From: Zoroaster sp. YZ-2022
Taxonomy: Eukaryota; Echinodermata; Asteroidea; Forcipulatida; Zoroasteridae
DNA length: 64,000 nt
NCBI GenBank assembly: GCA_029582265.1
Contig: CM055822.1
Coordinates: 186,001-250,000 of the forward strand
Direction: 5' to 3'
The first letter of the stretch is position 1. Each line of letters begins with the position of its first letter. Under the pieces are notes generated by a model. The model worked only from the letters and a program-made list of their open reading frames with translations, made no database searches and was not told where the DNA came from. This document shows, piece by piece, positions 50,379-61,975 of the stretch. Both the position numbers and the translations under genes were made by a program.

Positions 50379-51125
50379 ATGAATGTTATTTCTGCTGTCA
50401 AACCCCATGCTTGTCACCAGTGCGGCAAAAGCTTTGGACGGAGATATAACCTACGGAGGCATGCAGAACATGTACATAATGAAGAGAAATCTAAAATGGA
50501 TGAAGTTGACGATGATTCTGAAATTAAAGCTATCCAATCTGACAATTCTGACATCGATAATTCTAAACCCGATGTTAAAAAGCGTAGATTTGAAGATTCG
50601 GAAATAGAAACTTATGAAACTGAATCTACGCAGGATGAAGACAAAGATTTCGAGGAAGATGATTCAGAATCCGATACGGAGGTGGAATATGACGAATCAT
50701 CGGAAGAGGATGAGTCAAGTTCTGAACTGGAAGACAATACCACTTTTCGAGACTGGTTGGAAGAGGCTAAAGTGGCTACTGAAGAGATGTGGTGTGAAAA
50801 ATATGAAAAGTACGTCAACGGGGGTATGAGTGAAGACCAAGCCAAGGAAAAAGCCAATAGGAAAACCCTTTGGGCAGTCAAGCGAATCTTTTTCAACAAA
50901 TACAAGGATTTTTTGTCAAGTTACCTACATCTGAAAGATAATGGGACTCATCAGGATATTGCGGAAGATCTCGAAGAAAAAGTAAATAAAGGCATGAAAG
51001 TAAACAAAGCTCTGAACAGAGTAATGCCTAAACACCATACCAAATTTGACGGACTACTACTTCAACTAAATGAGGATGAAGAGAACGAGGATGAAGAGAA
51101 CGAGGTTCGTTTCACAGAAGTATAA
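50379..51125 (+). CDS. C2H2 zinc-finger protein of the palindromic element, left copy
   Basis: 248 residues from the first ATG after the TATA box. A single C2H2 finger is at residues 12-33 (C-x2-C-x12-H-x4-H, core CHQCGKSFGRRYNLRRH). An acidic, Ser/Asp/Glu-rich linker (about 34-122) contains a basic KKRR patch that could be a nuclear signal. The C-terminal part (about 123-235) looks helical: FRDWLEEAK, MSEDQAKEKANRK, FFNKYKDFLSSYL. No catalytic motif is seen. I recall uncharacterised proteins of this layout in marine invertebrate genomes, sometimes near Polinton-like elements, but cannot verify a match. Inferred: DNA-binding factor that might act on the adjacent dyad repeats. The last residues differ from the right copy because the arms diverge at about 51103. 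Confidence 0.8.
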   Translation: MNVISAVKPHACHQCGKSFGRRYNLRRHAEHVHNEEKSKMDEVDDDSEIKAIQSDNSDIDNSKPDVKKRRFEDSEIETYETESTQDEDKDFEEDDSESDTEVEYDESSEEDESSSELEDNTTFRDWLEEAKVATEEMWCEKYEKYVNGGMSEDQAKEKANRKTLWAVKRIFFNKYKDFLSSYLHLKDNGTHQDIAEDLEEKVNKGMKVNKALNRVMPKHHTKFDGLLLQLNEDEENEDEENEVRFTEV

Positions 51126-51391
51126 AATCCACCCCGGCGTGTTTTCATACCTTTTGTAATGTTTTTTATTTTATTTTATTTGTTATATTATTTTATATTC
51201 CTTAAGGGAAGTAGAAAGGGGAGGGACAACAACGTACGAAGACAGACAAAAGAACGACTGTACATGAAGCTATTCAAGTATGATTTGTTAAATTTAATTT
51301 TAACACCAACAGCAATCTTTGACATCAATATATTTACAGATGGTTTTTATATTGGTTTTAAATTGGAAAACATTTGATAAACTGAAAACAT

Positions 51392-51447
<56 letters not shown>

Positions 51448-51996
51448 GTTATTTTAAATTCTAACAAATTCGGGGCCTTTATCAAACTGCACACAAAATA
51501 CTTACTCCCTCCACACAAAATACTGCACACTACTCCCTTAACACCAACAGCAATCTTTTACATCAATATATTTTACAGATGGTTTTTAAATTGGTTTTAA
51601 ATTGGAAAACATTTGATAAACCGAAAACATTAATTATTATTATTATTAATGAAGTCGAATATTAGGGCTCATAATACAGTTGTCTAACTTACATGAAACA
51701 ACGGCCCGCTTTAGAATGTCAGGCCTGTAGTTCACAATACACTGTCTATTTAAAGATGAATAGAAAGTCACCCAGAAGTTTAGAACCCATGCAGAGGCAC
51801 TCATTTTCTTCGAAATTAAGTTGTCACTGCCCTTGATGTAACGTAATAGTGTAAAATAACCATAAAGGATTACTGTAAGACTAACAGAGGTGGTTATTTT
51901 ATAGATTTTTTATTCCTACCAAAAAACACTATTATAGATGGGGTTTTTTAAATTACAGTAGTCTTTCTGAAACATCTGGTCTTTCATTATCACTCT
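51104..51996. other. Central spacer of the palindromic element
   Basis: Not inverted-repetitive as a whole. It holds an ATT microsatellite (about 51397-51447), a direct duplication (51301-51393 and 51539-51632, starting ACACCAACAGCAATCTTT) and no recognised gene. Confidence 0.7.
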
Positions 51997-52724
51997 TCCT
52001 CGTTCTCTTCATCCTCGTTCTCTTCATCCTCATTTAGTTGAAGTAGTAGTCCGTCAAATTTGGTATGGTGTTTAGGCATTACTCTGTTCAGAGCTTTGTT
52101 TACTTCCATGCCTTTATTTACTTTTTCTTCGAGATCTTCCGCAATATCCTGATGAGTCCCATTATCTTTCAGATGTAGGTAACTTGACAAAAAATCCTTG
52201 TATTTGTTGAAAAAGGTTCGCTTGACTGCCCAAAGGGTTTTCCTATTGGCTTTTTCCTTGGCTTGGTCTTCACTCATAGCCCCGTTGACGTACTTTTCAT
52301 ATTTTTCACACCACATCTCTTCAGTAGCCACTTTAGCCTCTTCCAACCAGTCTCGAAAAGTGGTATTGTCTTCCAGTTCAGAACTTGACTCATCCTCTTC
52401 CGATGATTCGTCATATTCCACCTCCGTATCGGATTCTGAATCATCTTCCTCGAAATCTTTGTCTTCATCCTGCGTAGATTCAGTTTCACAAGTTTCTATT
52501 TCCGAATCTTCAAATCTACGCTTTTTAACATCGGGTTTAGAATTATCGATGTCAGAATTGTCAGATTGGATAGCTTTAATTTCAGAATCATCGTCAACTT
52601 CATCCATTTTAGATTTCTCTTCATTATGTACATGTTCTGCATGCCTCCGTAGGTTATATCTCCGTCCAAAGCTTTTGCCGCACTGGTGACAAGCATGGGG
52701 TTTGATAGCAGAAATAACATTCAT
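51990..52724 (-). CDS. C2H2 zinc-finger protein of the palindromic element, right copy
   Basis: 244 residues, inverted copy of the gene at 50379-51125. The finger (residues 12-33), acidic linker and C-terminal helical region are all kept. Over the shared 238 residues I count five substitutions (for example V7I and Y79C), and the C-terminus ends in EEE rather than RFTEV. Both copies stayed open, which suggests coding constraint, recent duplication or gene conversion between arms. Upstream it has a TATA-like TATATATAAAC and then the 42-unit dyad array. Confidence 0.8.
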   Translation of the reverse strand: MNVISAIKPHACHQCGKSFGRRYNLRRHAEHVHNEEKSKMDEVDDDSEIKAIQSDNSDIDNSKPDVKKRRFEDSEIETCETESTQDEDKDFEEDDSESDTEVEYDESSEEDESSSELEDNTTFRDWLEEAKVATEEMWCEKYEKYVNGAMSEDQAKEKANRKTLWAVKRTFFNKYKDFLSSYLHLKDNGTHQDIAEDLEEKVNKGMEVNKALNRVMPKHHTKFDGLLLQLNEDEENEDEENEEE

Positions 52725-52796
52725 GTTGAATCTCTGATGCTTAATCTCCGATTGACAAGAAACGGAAGAAATAGTTTATATATAGGCCTATAACTA

Positions 52797-53430
52797 CTCA
52801 TTTCGGAATGAGTAAAGACTGAATGAGTAAAGACTGAATGAGTAAAGATTCAATGAGTAAAGATTCAATGAGTAGAGACTCAATGAGTAGAGACTCAATG
52901 AGTAGAGACTCAATGAGTAGAGACTGAATGAGTAGAGACTGAATGAGTAGAGACTCAATGAGTAGAGACTCAATGAGTAGAGACTCAATGAGTAGAGACT
53001 CAATGAGTAGAGACTCAATGAGTAGAGACTGAATGAGTAGAGACTCAATGAGTAGAGACTCAATGAGTAGAGACTGAATGAGTAGAGACTGAATGAGTAG
53101 AGACTGAATGAGTAGAGACTCAATGAGTAGAGACTCAATGAGTAGAGACTCAATGAGTAGAGACTCAATGAGTAGAGACTCAATGAGTAGAGACTCAATG
53201 AGTAGAGACTCAATGAGTAGAGACTCAATGAGTAGAGACTCAATGAGTAGAGACTGAATGAGTAGAGACTGAATGAGTAGAGACTGAATGAGTAGAGACT
53301 GAATGAGTAGAGACTCAATGAGTAGAGACTCAATGAGTAGAGACTCAATGAGTAGAGACTCAATGAGTAGAGACTCAATGAGTAGAGACTCAATGAGTAG
53401 AGACTGAATGAGTAGAGACTGAATGAGTCA
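52797..53430. repeat. 15-bp repeat array, right arm (about 42 units)
   Basis: The unit CAATGAGTAGAGACT has variants GAATGAGTAGAGACT and GAATGAGTAAAGACT. The junction dyad ACTCAATGAGT recurs throughout. The array is expanded relative to the left arm and abuts the promoter of the right C2H2 gene. The long Ser-Leu-Tyr open frame across it is an artefact of 15 being divisible by three. Confidence 0.93.
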
Positions 53431-53786
53431 AAGATTGCTGTTTGTGTTAAAATTAAATTGTGCAGTTGTGTGCAGTGGTAAAATTGTGGTTGAAAAAAAA
53501 AAATTAAAGAAAAAAAAATTGATTTTTTTGTTCAATCATGAAAAATGTCAATCATGTGTGCAGCATCACACGACAGTTTGTGGTCAAGCAGGAGGAGGAG
53601 CGGAGGAGGAGCCATTACAAACTGCACAAAATCACTGCAGACAAACTGCAGACAAACTGAGGTGGGATTGAGCAATGTGGTGGTGGGAGCACCATAATTT
53701 TTTTTTTTGATGGCCAACTTCAATTTTTTTTTTTTTTACTTACCCCTTGTGATTTTGATGGAAACCAAAAAGGAGGAGGAGGGATT
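53431..53786. repeat. Extra internal cassette in the right arm
   Basis: Contains a partial copy of the terminal module (GCAGCATCACACGACAG, CTGCAGACAAACTGCAGAC, GGTGGTGGGAGCACCATAA, GATGGCC) lying inside the arm, with no equivalent at this position in the left arm. Confidence 0.7.
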
Positions 53787-53885
53787 GACTCAATGAGTAA
53801 AAACTCAATGAGTAAAGACTCAATGAGTAAAGACTCAATGAGTAAAGACTCAATGAGTAAAGACTCAATGAGTAAAGACTCAATC
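53787..53885. repeat. 15-bp repeat array, right arm, inner block (about 6 units)
   Basis: CAATGAGTAAAGACT units, the mirror partner of the left-arm block at 50006-50135. Confidence 0.88.
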
Positions 53886-55724
53886 GTACGTTGTTGAAAG
53901 CTACAAGTTTTACCTATTATTATTATTATTATTATTCAAAGTTCATAGCGGGTCAAACCACATAATAACCACGACCACATTATTACAAAAACCACAAAGT
54001 GAGCAAAATCATTTGGCCAATCCACATATTAACCCCTTTTTTTGGAGTAAGTATTTTGTGTGCAGTTTTGTGTGGAGGGAGTAAGTATTTTGTGTGCAGT
54101 TTTGTGTGGAGGGAATAAGTATTTTGGCAGACAAACTGCAGACAAAACTGTCGTGTGATGCTCAGACAAACTGCACACTGTGGCAGCGCGCGTGAGACAC
54201 GTCTGGGCGCGCGCGTGACTCCCTCCACACAGTGTGCAGTTTGTCTGAGCATCACACGACAGTTTTAAATTTTGGCCATCAAAAAATAAATTATGGCCTG
54301 TTCTGTTCAAAGCGCTCAATTAAACATATGGAATACAGGCATCATGTACATTGTGTTGGCCATCAAAAAAAAATTTTGGCCATCAAAAAAAAATTTTGGC
54401 CATCAAAAAAAAAATGATGGCCTGTTCTGTTCAAAGTGTTCAATTAAACAAGTACAAGGCTTACCCCTTGTGATTTTATTGTGGTTGAAAAAAAAAATTG
54501 AAAAAAAAATTTCAATCATGAAAAATTTCAATCATGTGTACAGCATCATACCTTTACGGTGAACAGCATCAAAAGATTTGAAAAAAAAATTTCAATCATG
54601 AAAAATTGTGTGGATGAGCAGCATCACACTATGGATTGTGGTGGAGCAGAGGTGGGATTGTGGTGCATTGTGGTGCATTGCCATTACAAACTGCACAAAA
54701 TCACTGCAGACAAACTGCAGACAAACGAGGAGGGATTGAGCAATGTGGTGGTGGGAGCACCATAATTTTTTTTTTTGATGGCCAAAAAAAAAAAAAATGG
54801 AAGAAGAAAAAAAATTGAAGTTGGCCATCAACAAAAAATTATGGTGCTCCCACCACCACATTGCTCAATCCCTCCTCGTTTGTCTGCAGTTTGTCTGCAG
54901 TGATTTTGTGCAGTTTGTAATGGCAATGCACCACAATGCACCACAATCCCACCTCTGCTCCTCCACAATCTGTCGTGTGATGCTGCTCACATACTACTGA
55001 CCTTGCTGGTGAGTTTGCCATTCAATTTAGTGGGAAGACCCCCGGAAAACACGACTAAAAGTGTGGTGACCTCCATACAAATCAGAGAATTTCAGACCAA
55101 AAGCACTTATTTGAATAAAAAAGTGCCCTTCTTTACCGTCACATAATTATAACAAAATGACACTCTTTTGAAAGGGAATACCTATATTTTCAAATGCCGA
55201 GCGATCTAACATGTTTAACAAAGTTACTTTTCAGAAATAGAGAAAATAATCCTCCGAGCGTAGAGATTTGATGAGAATTTCCCGTGTTGAATAGGTCGCC
55301 GTAGACGGCGTTGAGCAGATGAACGCTAGTTTTTCATGTGGTATTTGTTTGAAATATTAAACGAATGCAAATGGGGAGTACACTTATCTTACAAGGGAAA
55401 ATGTCTTGCATCATCTATACGGACAACTCTTCTTCAAGTTAGATATCATCAACATTTGACAAAAATTAAAATCAATATTTTGATTCTTAGAAAATCCCAA
55501 CGTTATCAGCATTGGATGCACGCTCTACGTGTAATTAAAATGGTGGGTGGGGGAGGCTACGTAATCAGTCGACTGAACTGTGCATTTGATCTTATAATAG
55601 AATATTTAAAAAAAAAATCTTATTACGGTAGTGAATACGAAAATAAACTTTACCCAGCGTCCCAATGTACTTTCCTGTAAATTACTGTTAAGGTGTCATA
55701 GCGCCCATACACTTCCAACATTAA

Positions 55725-56224
55725 NNNNNNNNNNNNNNNNNNNNNNNNNNNNNNNNNNNNNNNNNNNNNNNNNNNNNNNNNNNNNNNNNNNNNNNNNNNN
55801 NNNNNNNNNNNNNNNNNNNNNNNNNNNNNNNNNNNNNNNNNNNNNNNNNNNNNNNNNNNNNNNNNNNNNNNNNNNNNNNNNNNNNNNNNNNNNNNNNNNN
55901 NNNNNNNNNNNNNNNNNNNNNNNNNNNNNNNNNNNNNNNNNNNNNNNNNNNNNNNNNNNNNNNNNNNNNNNNNNNNNNNNNNNNNNNNNNNNNNNNNNNN
56001 NNNNNNNNNNNNNNNNNNNNNNNNNNNNNNNNNNNNNNNNNNNNNNNNNNNNNNNNNNNNNNNNNNNNNNNNNNNNNNNNNNNNNNNNNNNNNNNNNNNN
56101 NNNNNNNNNNNNNNNNNNNNNNNNNNNNNNNNNNNNNNNNNNNNNNNNNNNNNNNNNNNNNNNNNNNNNNNNNNNNNNNNNNNNNNNNNNNNNNNNNNNN
56201 NNNNNNNNNNNNNNNNNNNNNNNN
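55725..56224. other. Assembly gap (500 N)
   Basis: Exactly 500 N, a placeholder length. Left of it is A2 text; right of it is D-type text, so the A2 end and possibly a first exon for gene 4 are missing. Confidence 0.99.
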
Positions 56225-57289
56225 GTTTTAGAAAAAAATTATTAACAATATAAGTTTGATTAAACTCAACCCAATGTAAAATATTGTAATACTTTTTTTT
56301 AACCGAAATCATTTTTTGTTCCCTCGAATTTAAAAAAACAAACTGTGGGACCCCTAGGGGACATTAAATGTGAACAGGACTGCAATTTTGGGCTAATTTT
56401 TGTTCACTAAAGTGGTGAATTCTTTTTTCAAGGCAGCACCAGGAAGGCGAATTTTAAAGAGGACCATAATTATTTTCCATCACTGGACCCTAATAATAAT
56501 TTAAAATAATAAGCAGCAAAGGTCCCACACATTATAAAATACGCTATATAAATCTTACTAAATATTGATACTCATTGTCTAGTCTAATATTAGCATCTTT
56601 GTTTTGTCTTGCATACTGTATGATGTTCCAGTGTGGTGCACCTGTGTACGAAATATTGATGGAATATGATAAGCAGCAACTCATTTTCACAGTTGATATT
56701 TTGTTACCTTGAGATGTATAGAAGCATACATAATGCCTTTTACTGTGGCTTGTTTTCAATAGAAACAAATTATAATGAAATTCTGACTTCATTCTGACTT
56801 CCGGAAGAGGAAATTGTCATACAATCGAGTGAGCTTCATTTCTACGTTTTACACAAATTCAAAGACATGCGAATGACGCAAGAACCATTTCCATGTTGGC
56901 AAAAAAATAAAATAAAAATAAATTAAAGAAATGCCTCACCGCACCGATTTTGGAGCCGACCGATGACCAGAAACTGGAGACCTTTTTGGGCCTGTTGAAG
57001 CATTTTTCTTTCACTCAATCACAGAGCTGTATTGATATTGCAATTAAAAAGCCAGTCTATGCCGTTATCATTTTGAGAATTCCATTTTTTCAGAGAAATG
57101 TGTTGTCAGAAAAATAACCAAACAAGGTGCTGTCAAGTTAACGCACGATACAAAATAAGAATAACAAATAAAAATAATATTAATAATTAATAATTTTCTT
57201 CATCTCTTTAGCTTCGAATTTGATTAAACAATACCTTTCAAGGTTCTCTCTTTGTTGTTTTTTATCTTTTGATTCGAAGCGGCGGCCAA

Positions 57290-58191
57290 GGTGTGTTATC
57301 TGATCAAGGAGCAGGACCAGAGAGGCAAACCTCGATGGGTAAAGCCAGTTGAGCTCAAGGATCGCTGTTCATGCACAAGCATCAGACCAGGCGGCGTTAA
57401 CATGTATACAATAGCAGAGACATTACGACGAACCACATTACACCGATCACTCACTGTTCACGGATGATCAGACCAGAAAAAGATTCGCAAATATTTTAAT
57501 TGTCAAGGTGAGCCTTTTGAAGAGTGCAATCGTGGTTACAATTAATAAATAAATAAAATAAAATTACATTATTGGGCTACGTGTCATTGGTAATATCACA
57601 TTAAGCTGGAAAAGCATAGCCAACTTTGGAGTGAATTATTATGTCGCGGGTGCTCTCATTTAGGTTCTGGCGAAGTTGTAAAAATCAAATTGCAAATTAA
57701 TAAATGGACAAACATTACTTGTGTCTATAAAATGCATGGTTAGTTAGATATATATCAGTATTGAGAAACAATGCTACCTCTTTTCTACATTTAGTACCTG
57801 TGATTCAAATTCATTTGAATGTTTCCCTTTTTAGAATTCTTCTTTAAAAGAATATCTATAACCAAAGAGCTTCCTTGGGCGGGCACTGAATCGAAGTCTG
57901 TAGCCATCATCGTCACAAATGACTCCCAATGAAAATTAAACATTATTACAATTTCATTCAGAGCTGCAAAACATATATAGTTGTTATACCAGAGGTTCTT
58001 CACAGAAGAAATCTTTATTTTAATTAATTTTAATTCATTTGTTATCAAACTTTATCTAGTTTGTTCAGTTGATACGGAGAAGCATCTTGGTATGGAGAAT
58101 GGTGATATCCCAGATGAAAGCATCACAGCCTCGTCATTTTATGACAACAAAGCAGATCATGCAGCCATTAGAGCACGGCTTAATACTCAAG
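57290..58191 (+). pseudogene. FA58C gene 4 fragment (exons 2 and 3 only)
   Basis: Exon 2 57290-57507 has several small insertions and deletions against gene 3 (218 nt instead of 219, frame lost soon after the KVCY codons). Exon 3 58069-58191 is open (VDTEKHLGMENGDIPDESI, SSFYDNKADHAAIRARLNTQ). Exons 4-5 are absent: from about 58610 the sequence is D-type. It is either a truncated duplicate or a poorly sequenced region. Confidence 0.65.
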
Positions 58192-58619
58192 GTAACTTAC
58201 ACAACAGTTGCATATAACCCTACAATAAGGAATAATAAGAAACTACAACGAAAGTTACAGAAGACAAGAAACAAGAAAATAATCCAAAAAGGATGTAAAC
58301 ATTGTGACGGTTGACAACAGGTCAGCATATATTTGAGATATTTTAGAAATATGAACAAATGTTACTATAAATTAAAACCCCCAACATTTTTTCCAGGTCA
58401 GAGAGCAAAATACTACACTATAATTATATTAGTAGTTATAAATACAATTGACAATCAGGTACAATATCGGGAAAGTTTAGTTGAATATTAAGGATGCATA
58501 TCTTTATTTTTCGTCAGTTTTGGTTTAAATCTGTACATTTATCTTGTCCTTGTAGAAGTATAAATTAAACTTTCTCTATATCACAAAATAACTGACCAGG
58601 ACATACAACGATACAAACT

Positions 58620-61600
58620 TTCACTGTTGTAAATTTACATTTATCGTTGTTATTGTTGTTTTTAAATTAAGACCTTACACCTATGGTTACTATTTAATTA
58701 TGATTATTAATTATCAATTGGCTAATTTTTTTCGCAAATATGTATTAGGTGTATAATAATATGCACACTATGCATGTTATGCCCGTGACTCCTCCCACTC
58801 TACAACTTGCGTTGGGGAAGACGTCATCTCATAATATTCATACCGTATAGCGCACTTATTAATTGATACGGAAGGTATAACAAAAGGGAACTATTGGCTA
58901 GTCGGTGATTATATCGCCAACATTCGTCAGTGCAAATACTATGACAAGATTATTTAAGAGACCATAATTATTTTCCCTAAGTGGGACCTTAAGTCTACTT
59001 TAAAATAATACTACTTAAAATCAATAAGCAAAGGTCCCAAATATTACAGTAAAATGCGCCGTATATAAACTTAGTAAATATTGATACTCATTGACTCTGG
59101 ATATTACCATCTTTGTTTGTCTTCATAATGTGTGATGTTCCAGTGAGGCGTACCAGTTCCCGCTTTCACGCTTCAATAACGCACTAATCCTTCCAGCAAA
59201 GAAACCTGCAGTACGTTTCATTATTTAAGCGTTTACAGAAATTGTGTAAATGAGTTTAATTAACACACTTGTTATGTAAAATTGAAAAACAGCAAATTGT
59301 TGGAAATAGAGTTGTCGCATTTCGCTGTAATTTTGCTGCACCTACATTTGTTTTTATAGTGTATGCTAAGTCATAATTATGACTTAACATCTCATAATTA
59401 TGAACTATTTCTTTTATTCTTTGCAACTTACTTTTGCCTCTCAGATGTTATAATAATGAGATTGCCCCTTTAATGTGCGTGATGACGGTGTTTCTTTTGG
59501 ATGACGGTGGTGAATATGATAACATGACGTACCGTACAAACACAGTTGCACACCCATACGTTGCTGTTGTAGTGACTTTTGGTGTTGTCACATTTGTAAC
59601 ACACCCCATACGGTGCTATAGTAGACTCTTATCAATAGTTTGAAGCCAGCCAAAAGATTGGGAAATCAGAATGACAGTGGTAAACATCAAAAACTGGATC
59701 CGACTGATTTCATCTGACACTAGTGTTCAAAGTGTTCCTCAGTTATCATGGGTACCCTTCACCACATCACCAGTGTGTTGCCTCGTGATTCCTGGCGTCC
59801 ATCAAAGTGTTGGTCGGTGAGTTATTTTTTTTAAAGAATAAAACCTGGAGACCAAACTTAACATAAAAATGAAAGTAAATGCATTTTTGTTTTCGTTCCC
59901 TGGATCCGTTCCAGTAGTGGTGGTATTAGATACCCACTTAATTTGCAAATCATGAAATAAATCTTCACAAAGGTTTATAACTACTTCAAACAAGCATGCT
60001 AAGACATTATCAGATATTTTCCACGTTTAAATAACATGACACCTTTTCTGGTATTGAAAAGTATTTTCAAGACATAATTAACTGTAGAAGATTGCTCCGT
60101 TTTATGCTGCGTGGTTTTATGTATAAATGCACTAACATTTTGGTTCGAGGGTATCAAAGAAGGAACTATTGACTAGTTGGTGATTATATCGGCAGCATTC
60201 CCAGTACAAATATCATGGCATGATTATTTGACGTCACTGATGTGTCTAATATTGCCTGTAAAATTGGCCGAATTTTAATTTTGAGAAACTTTAGGATTGC
60301 TTTTTCTGAACATAATCACATTATGAGCCACTTAAGGATTACTCTATGACCTTGATTATACATACTGATCCTTTTTTGGGTTTGTATTGTGGGTGGGGTT
60401 ACATTATTTTATAGCCATTGTGGTATTACATTATAATCCCAATTAAATTATACACCGAACTATATCTACATTGAACCGTACGATTGATGCAATTAAGCTT
60501 GATCGCGCCAGGCATTCCATAGTATTCCATAGTATAAGCAATGTTTCAATTATATAATACAGGCCAAACTACTCCAAAACATGTTTTGCTCTTTGTGCTT
60601 CGCCTTGTTGGTGTCAATATATAGACATTACGTTTATAATACATAGGATAGCTGCTGGAAACCACACAATGCAAACACTGGTCTTAGGGGGCTCCAAGCA
60701 AATATCAATAATTGACCTTCCCCCATTATTTTTTTTTAGAAAGGTCATGTCAGAAGGAAATTATTAACAACATAAGTTTGATTAAACTCAACCCAATGTA
60801 AAATATTGTAATATTACTTTTAACCGAACCCTTTTTGTCTCAAATTTTTTTAAATTTTAAGTATGGTCCCCTGGGGACGTTAAAACGTGAACAGCGCCGC
60901 AATTTTGGGCCAATTTTGTTCACTAAAGTGGTAAATTTTCAAGGGCAGCACCAGGAAGGCGAATTTTAAAGAGGACCATAATTATTTATCATCAGTGGAC
61001 CCTAATAATAATTTAAAATAATAAGCAAAGCTCCCACACATTATAAAAAACGCTATATAAATCTTAGTAAATATTGATACTCATTGACTCTAATATTACC
61101 ATCTTTGTTTTGTCTTGCATACTCTATGATGTTCCAGTGTGGTGCACCTGTGTACGAAATATTGATGGAATATGATAAGCAGCAACTCATTTTCACAGTT
61201 GATATTTTGTTACCCGTACCCTTGAGATGTATAGAAGCATACATAATGCCTTTGACTGTGGCTTTTTTTTCAAAAGAAACAAATTATAATGAAGGAAATT
61301 GTCATACAATCGAGTGAGCTTCATTTCCACGTTCTACACAAATTCAAAGACATGTGAGTGACGCAAGAACCTGTTGAGGCATCTAAAAAAGTCTCTGGTT
61401 TGTGGTCTCCGCACGTCGCCTCAGACTCGCGCGTCGGCATTTTTTAAATCTTTCTTTTTAGCTATGAAACGATGTCCAATTACAGCCAAAATTGCTGGAT
61501 CGATTGGAATTCTGCCGTGCTGTGTTTTAAACGACTTTTTCACATAGGGGTATATGAACGTTTGCCCGATGTACTGTACATGCATAACGTATTTCCATGT

Positions 61601-61975
61601 TGGCAAAAAAAAAAAAAAAAAAAATTAAAGAAATGCATCACCGCACTGATTTTGAAGCCGACCGATGACCAGAAACTGGAGACCTTTTTTGGCCTATTGA
61701 AGCATTTTTCTTTCACTCAATCACAGAGCTGTATTGGTATTGCAATTAAAAAGCCAGTCTATGCCGTTATCATTTTGAGAATTCCATTTTTTCAGAGAAA
61801 TGTGTTGTCAGAAAAATAACCAAACAAGGTGCTGTCAAGTTAACTCACGATACAAAATAAGAATAACAAATAAAAATTATATTAATAATTAATAATTTCC
61901 TTCAATCCCCTTTAGCTTCGAATTTGATTAAAACAATACTCTTCAAGGTTCTCTTTGTTGTTTTATATATTTTGT
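58620..61975. repeat. Segmental duplication unit D3
   Basis: Copy of D1 (28780-32140), including the palindrome, the CRE-like module at 58738-58850 and a damaged exon 1 at 59748. Small insertions and deletions are dense up to about 60200 and fewer afterwards. Confidence 0.85.

Larger units (their letters stand above)
48959..54998. mobile_element. 6040-bp palindromic (foldback) element with 6-bp target duplication
   Basis: The left end AGTAGTATGTGAGCAGCATC and the reverse complement of the right end are identical, and the first 58 bases differ at one position. GACCTT flanks both ends (48953-48958, 54999-55004) and occurs once in A1 (11004-11009), giving an exact empty site. Two homologous inverted arms (48959-~51103 and ~51997-54998) surround a spacer of about 0.9 kb; the right arm is longer through array expansion and an extra cassette. 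Each arm carries one C2H2 gene pointing inward. No transposase, integrase, polymerase or capsid frame is present. The 6-bp duplication and 5'-AG end resemble Polinton/Maverick elements, but IS3EU and Dada families can also give 6-bp duplications. Confidence 0.85.
36340..55724. repeat. Segmental duplication unit A2 (gene 1' and insertions)
   Basis: Copy of A1, preceded at 36340-36560 by a fragment matching the A1 3' flank (9640-9785), as expected for tandem duplication. It carries three large insertions absent from A1 and is cut at 55724 by the N gap. It could also be a mis-placed second haplotype of A1. Confidence 0.88.

Noticed and set aside
52794..53393. 199-residue Ser-Leu-Tyr repeat protein on the minus strand
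   Set aside because: It is a translation of the 15-bp array; 15 is divisible by three so the array is open. The left arm has no counterpart.
48959..54998. Full Polinton/Maverick or integrated virus
   Set aside because: No DNA polymerase B, retroviral-type integrase, protease, ATPase or capsid frame is present. Only the end structure and target duplication length resemble that group.
55631..56312. Open frames spanning the N run
   Set aside because: They consist mostly of undetermined residues.
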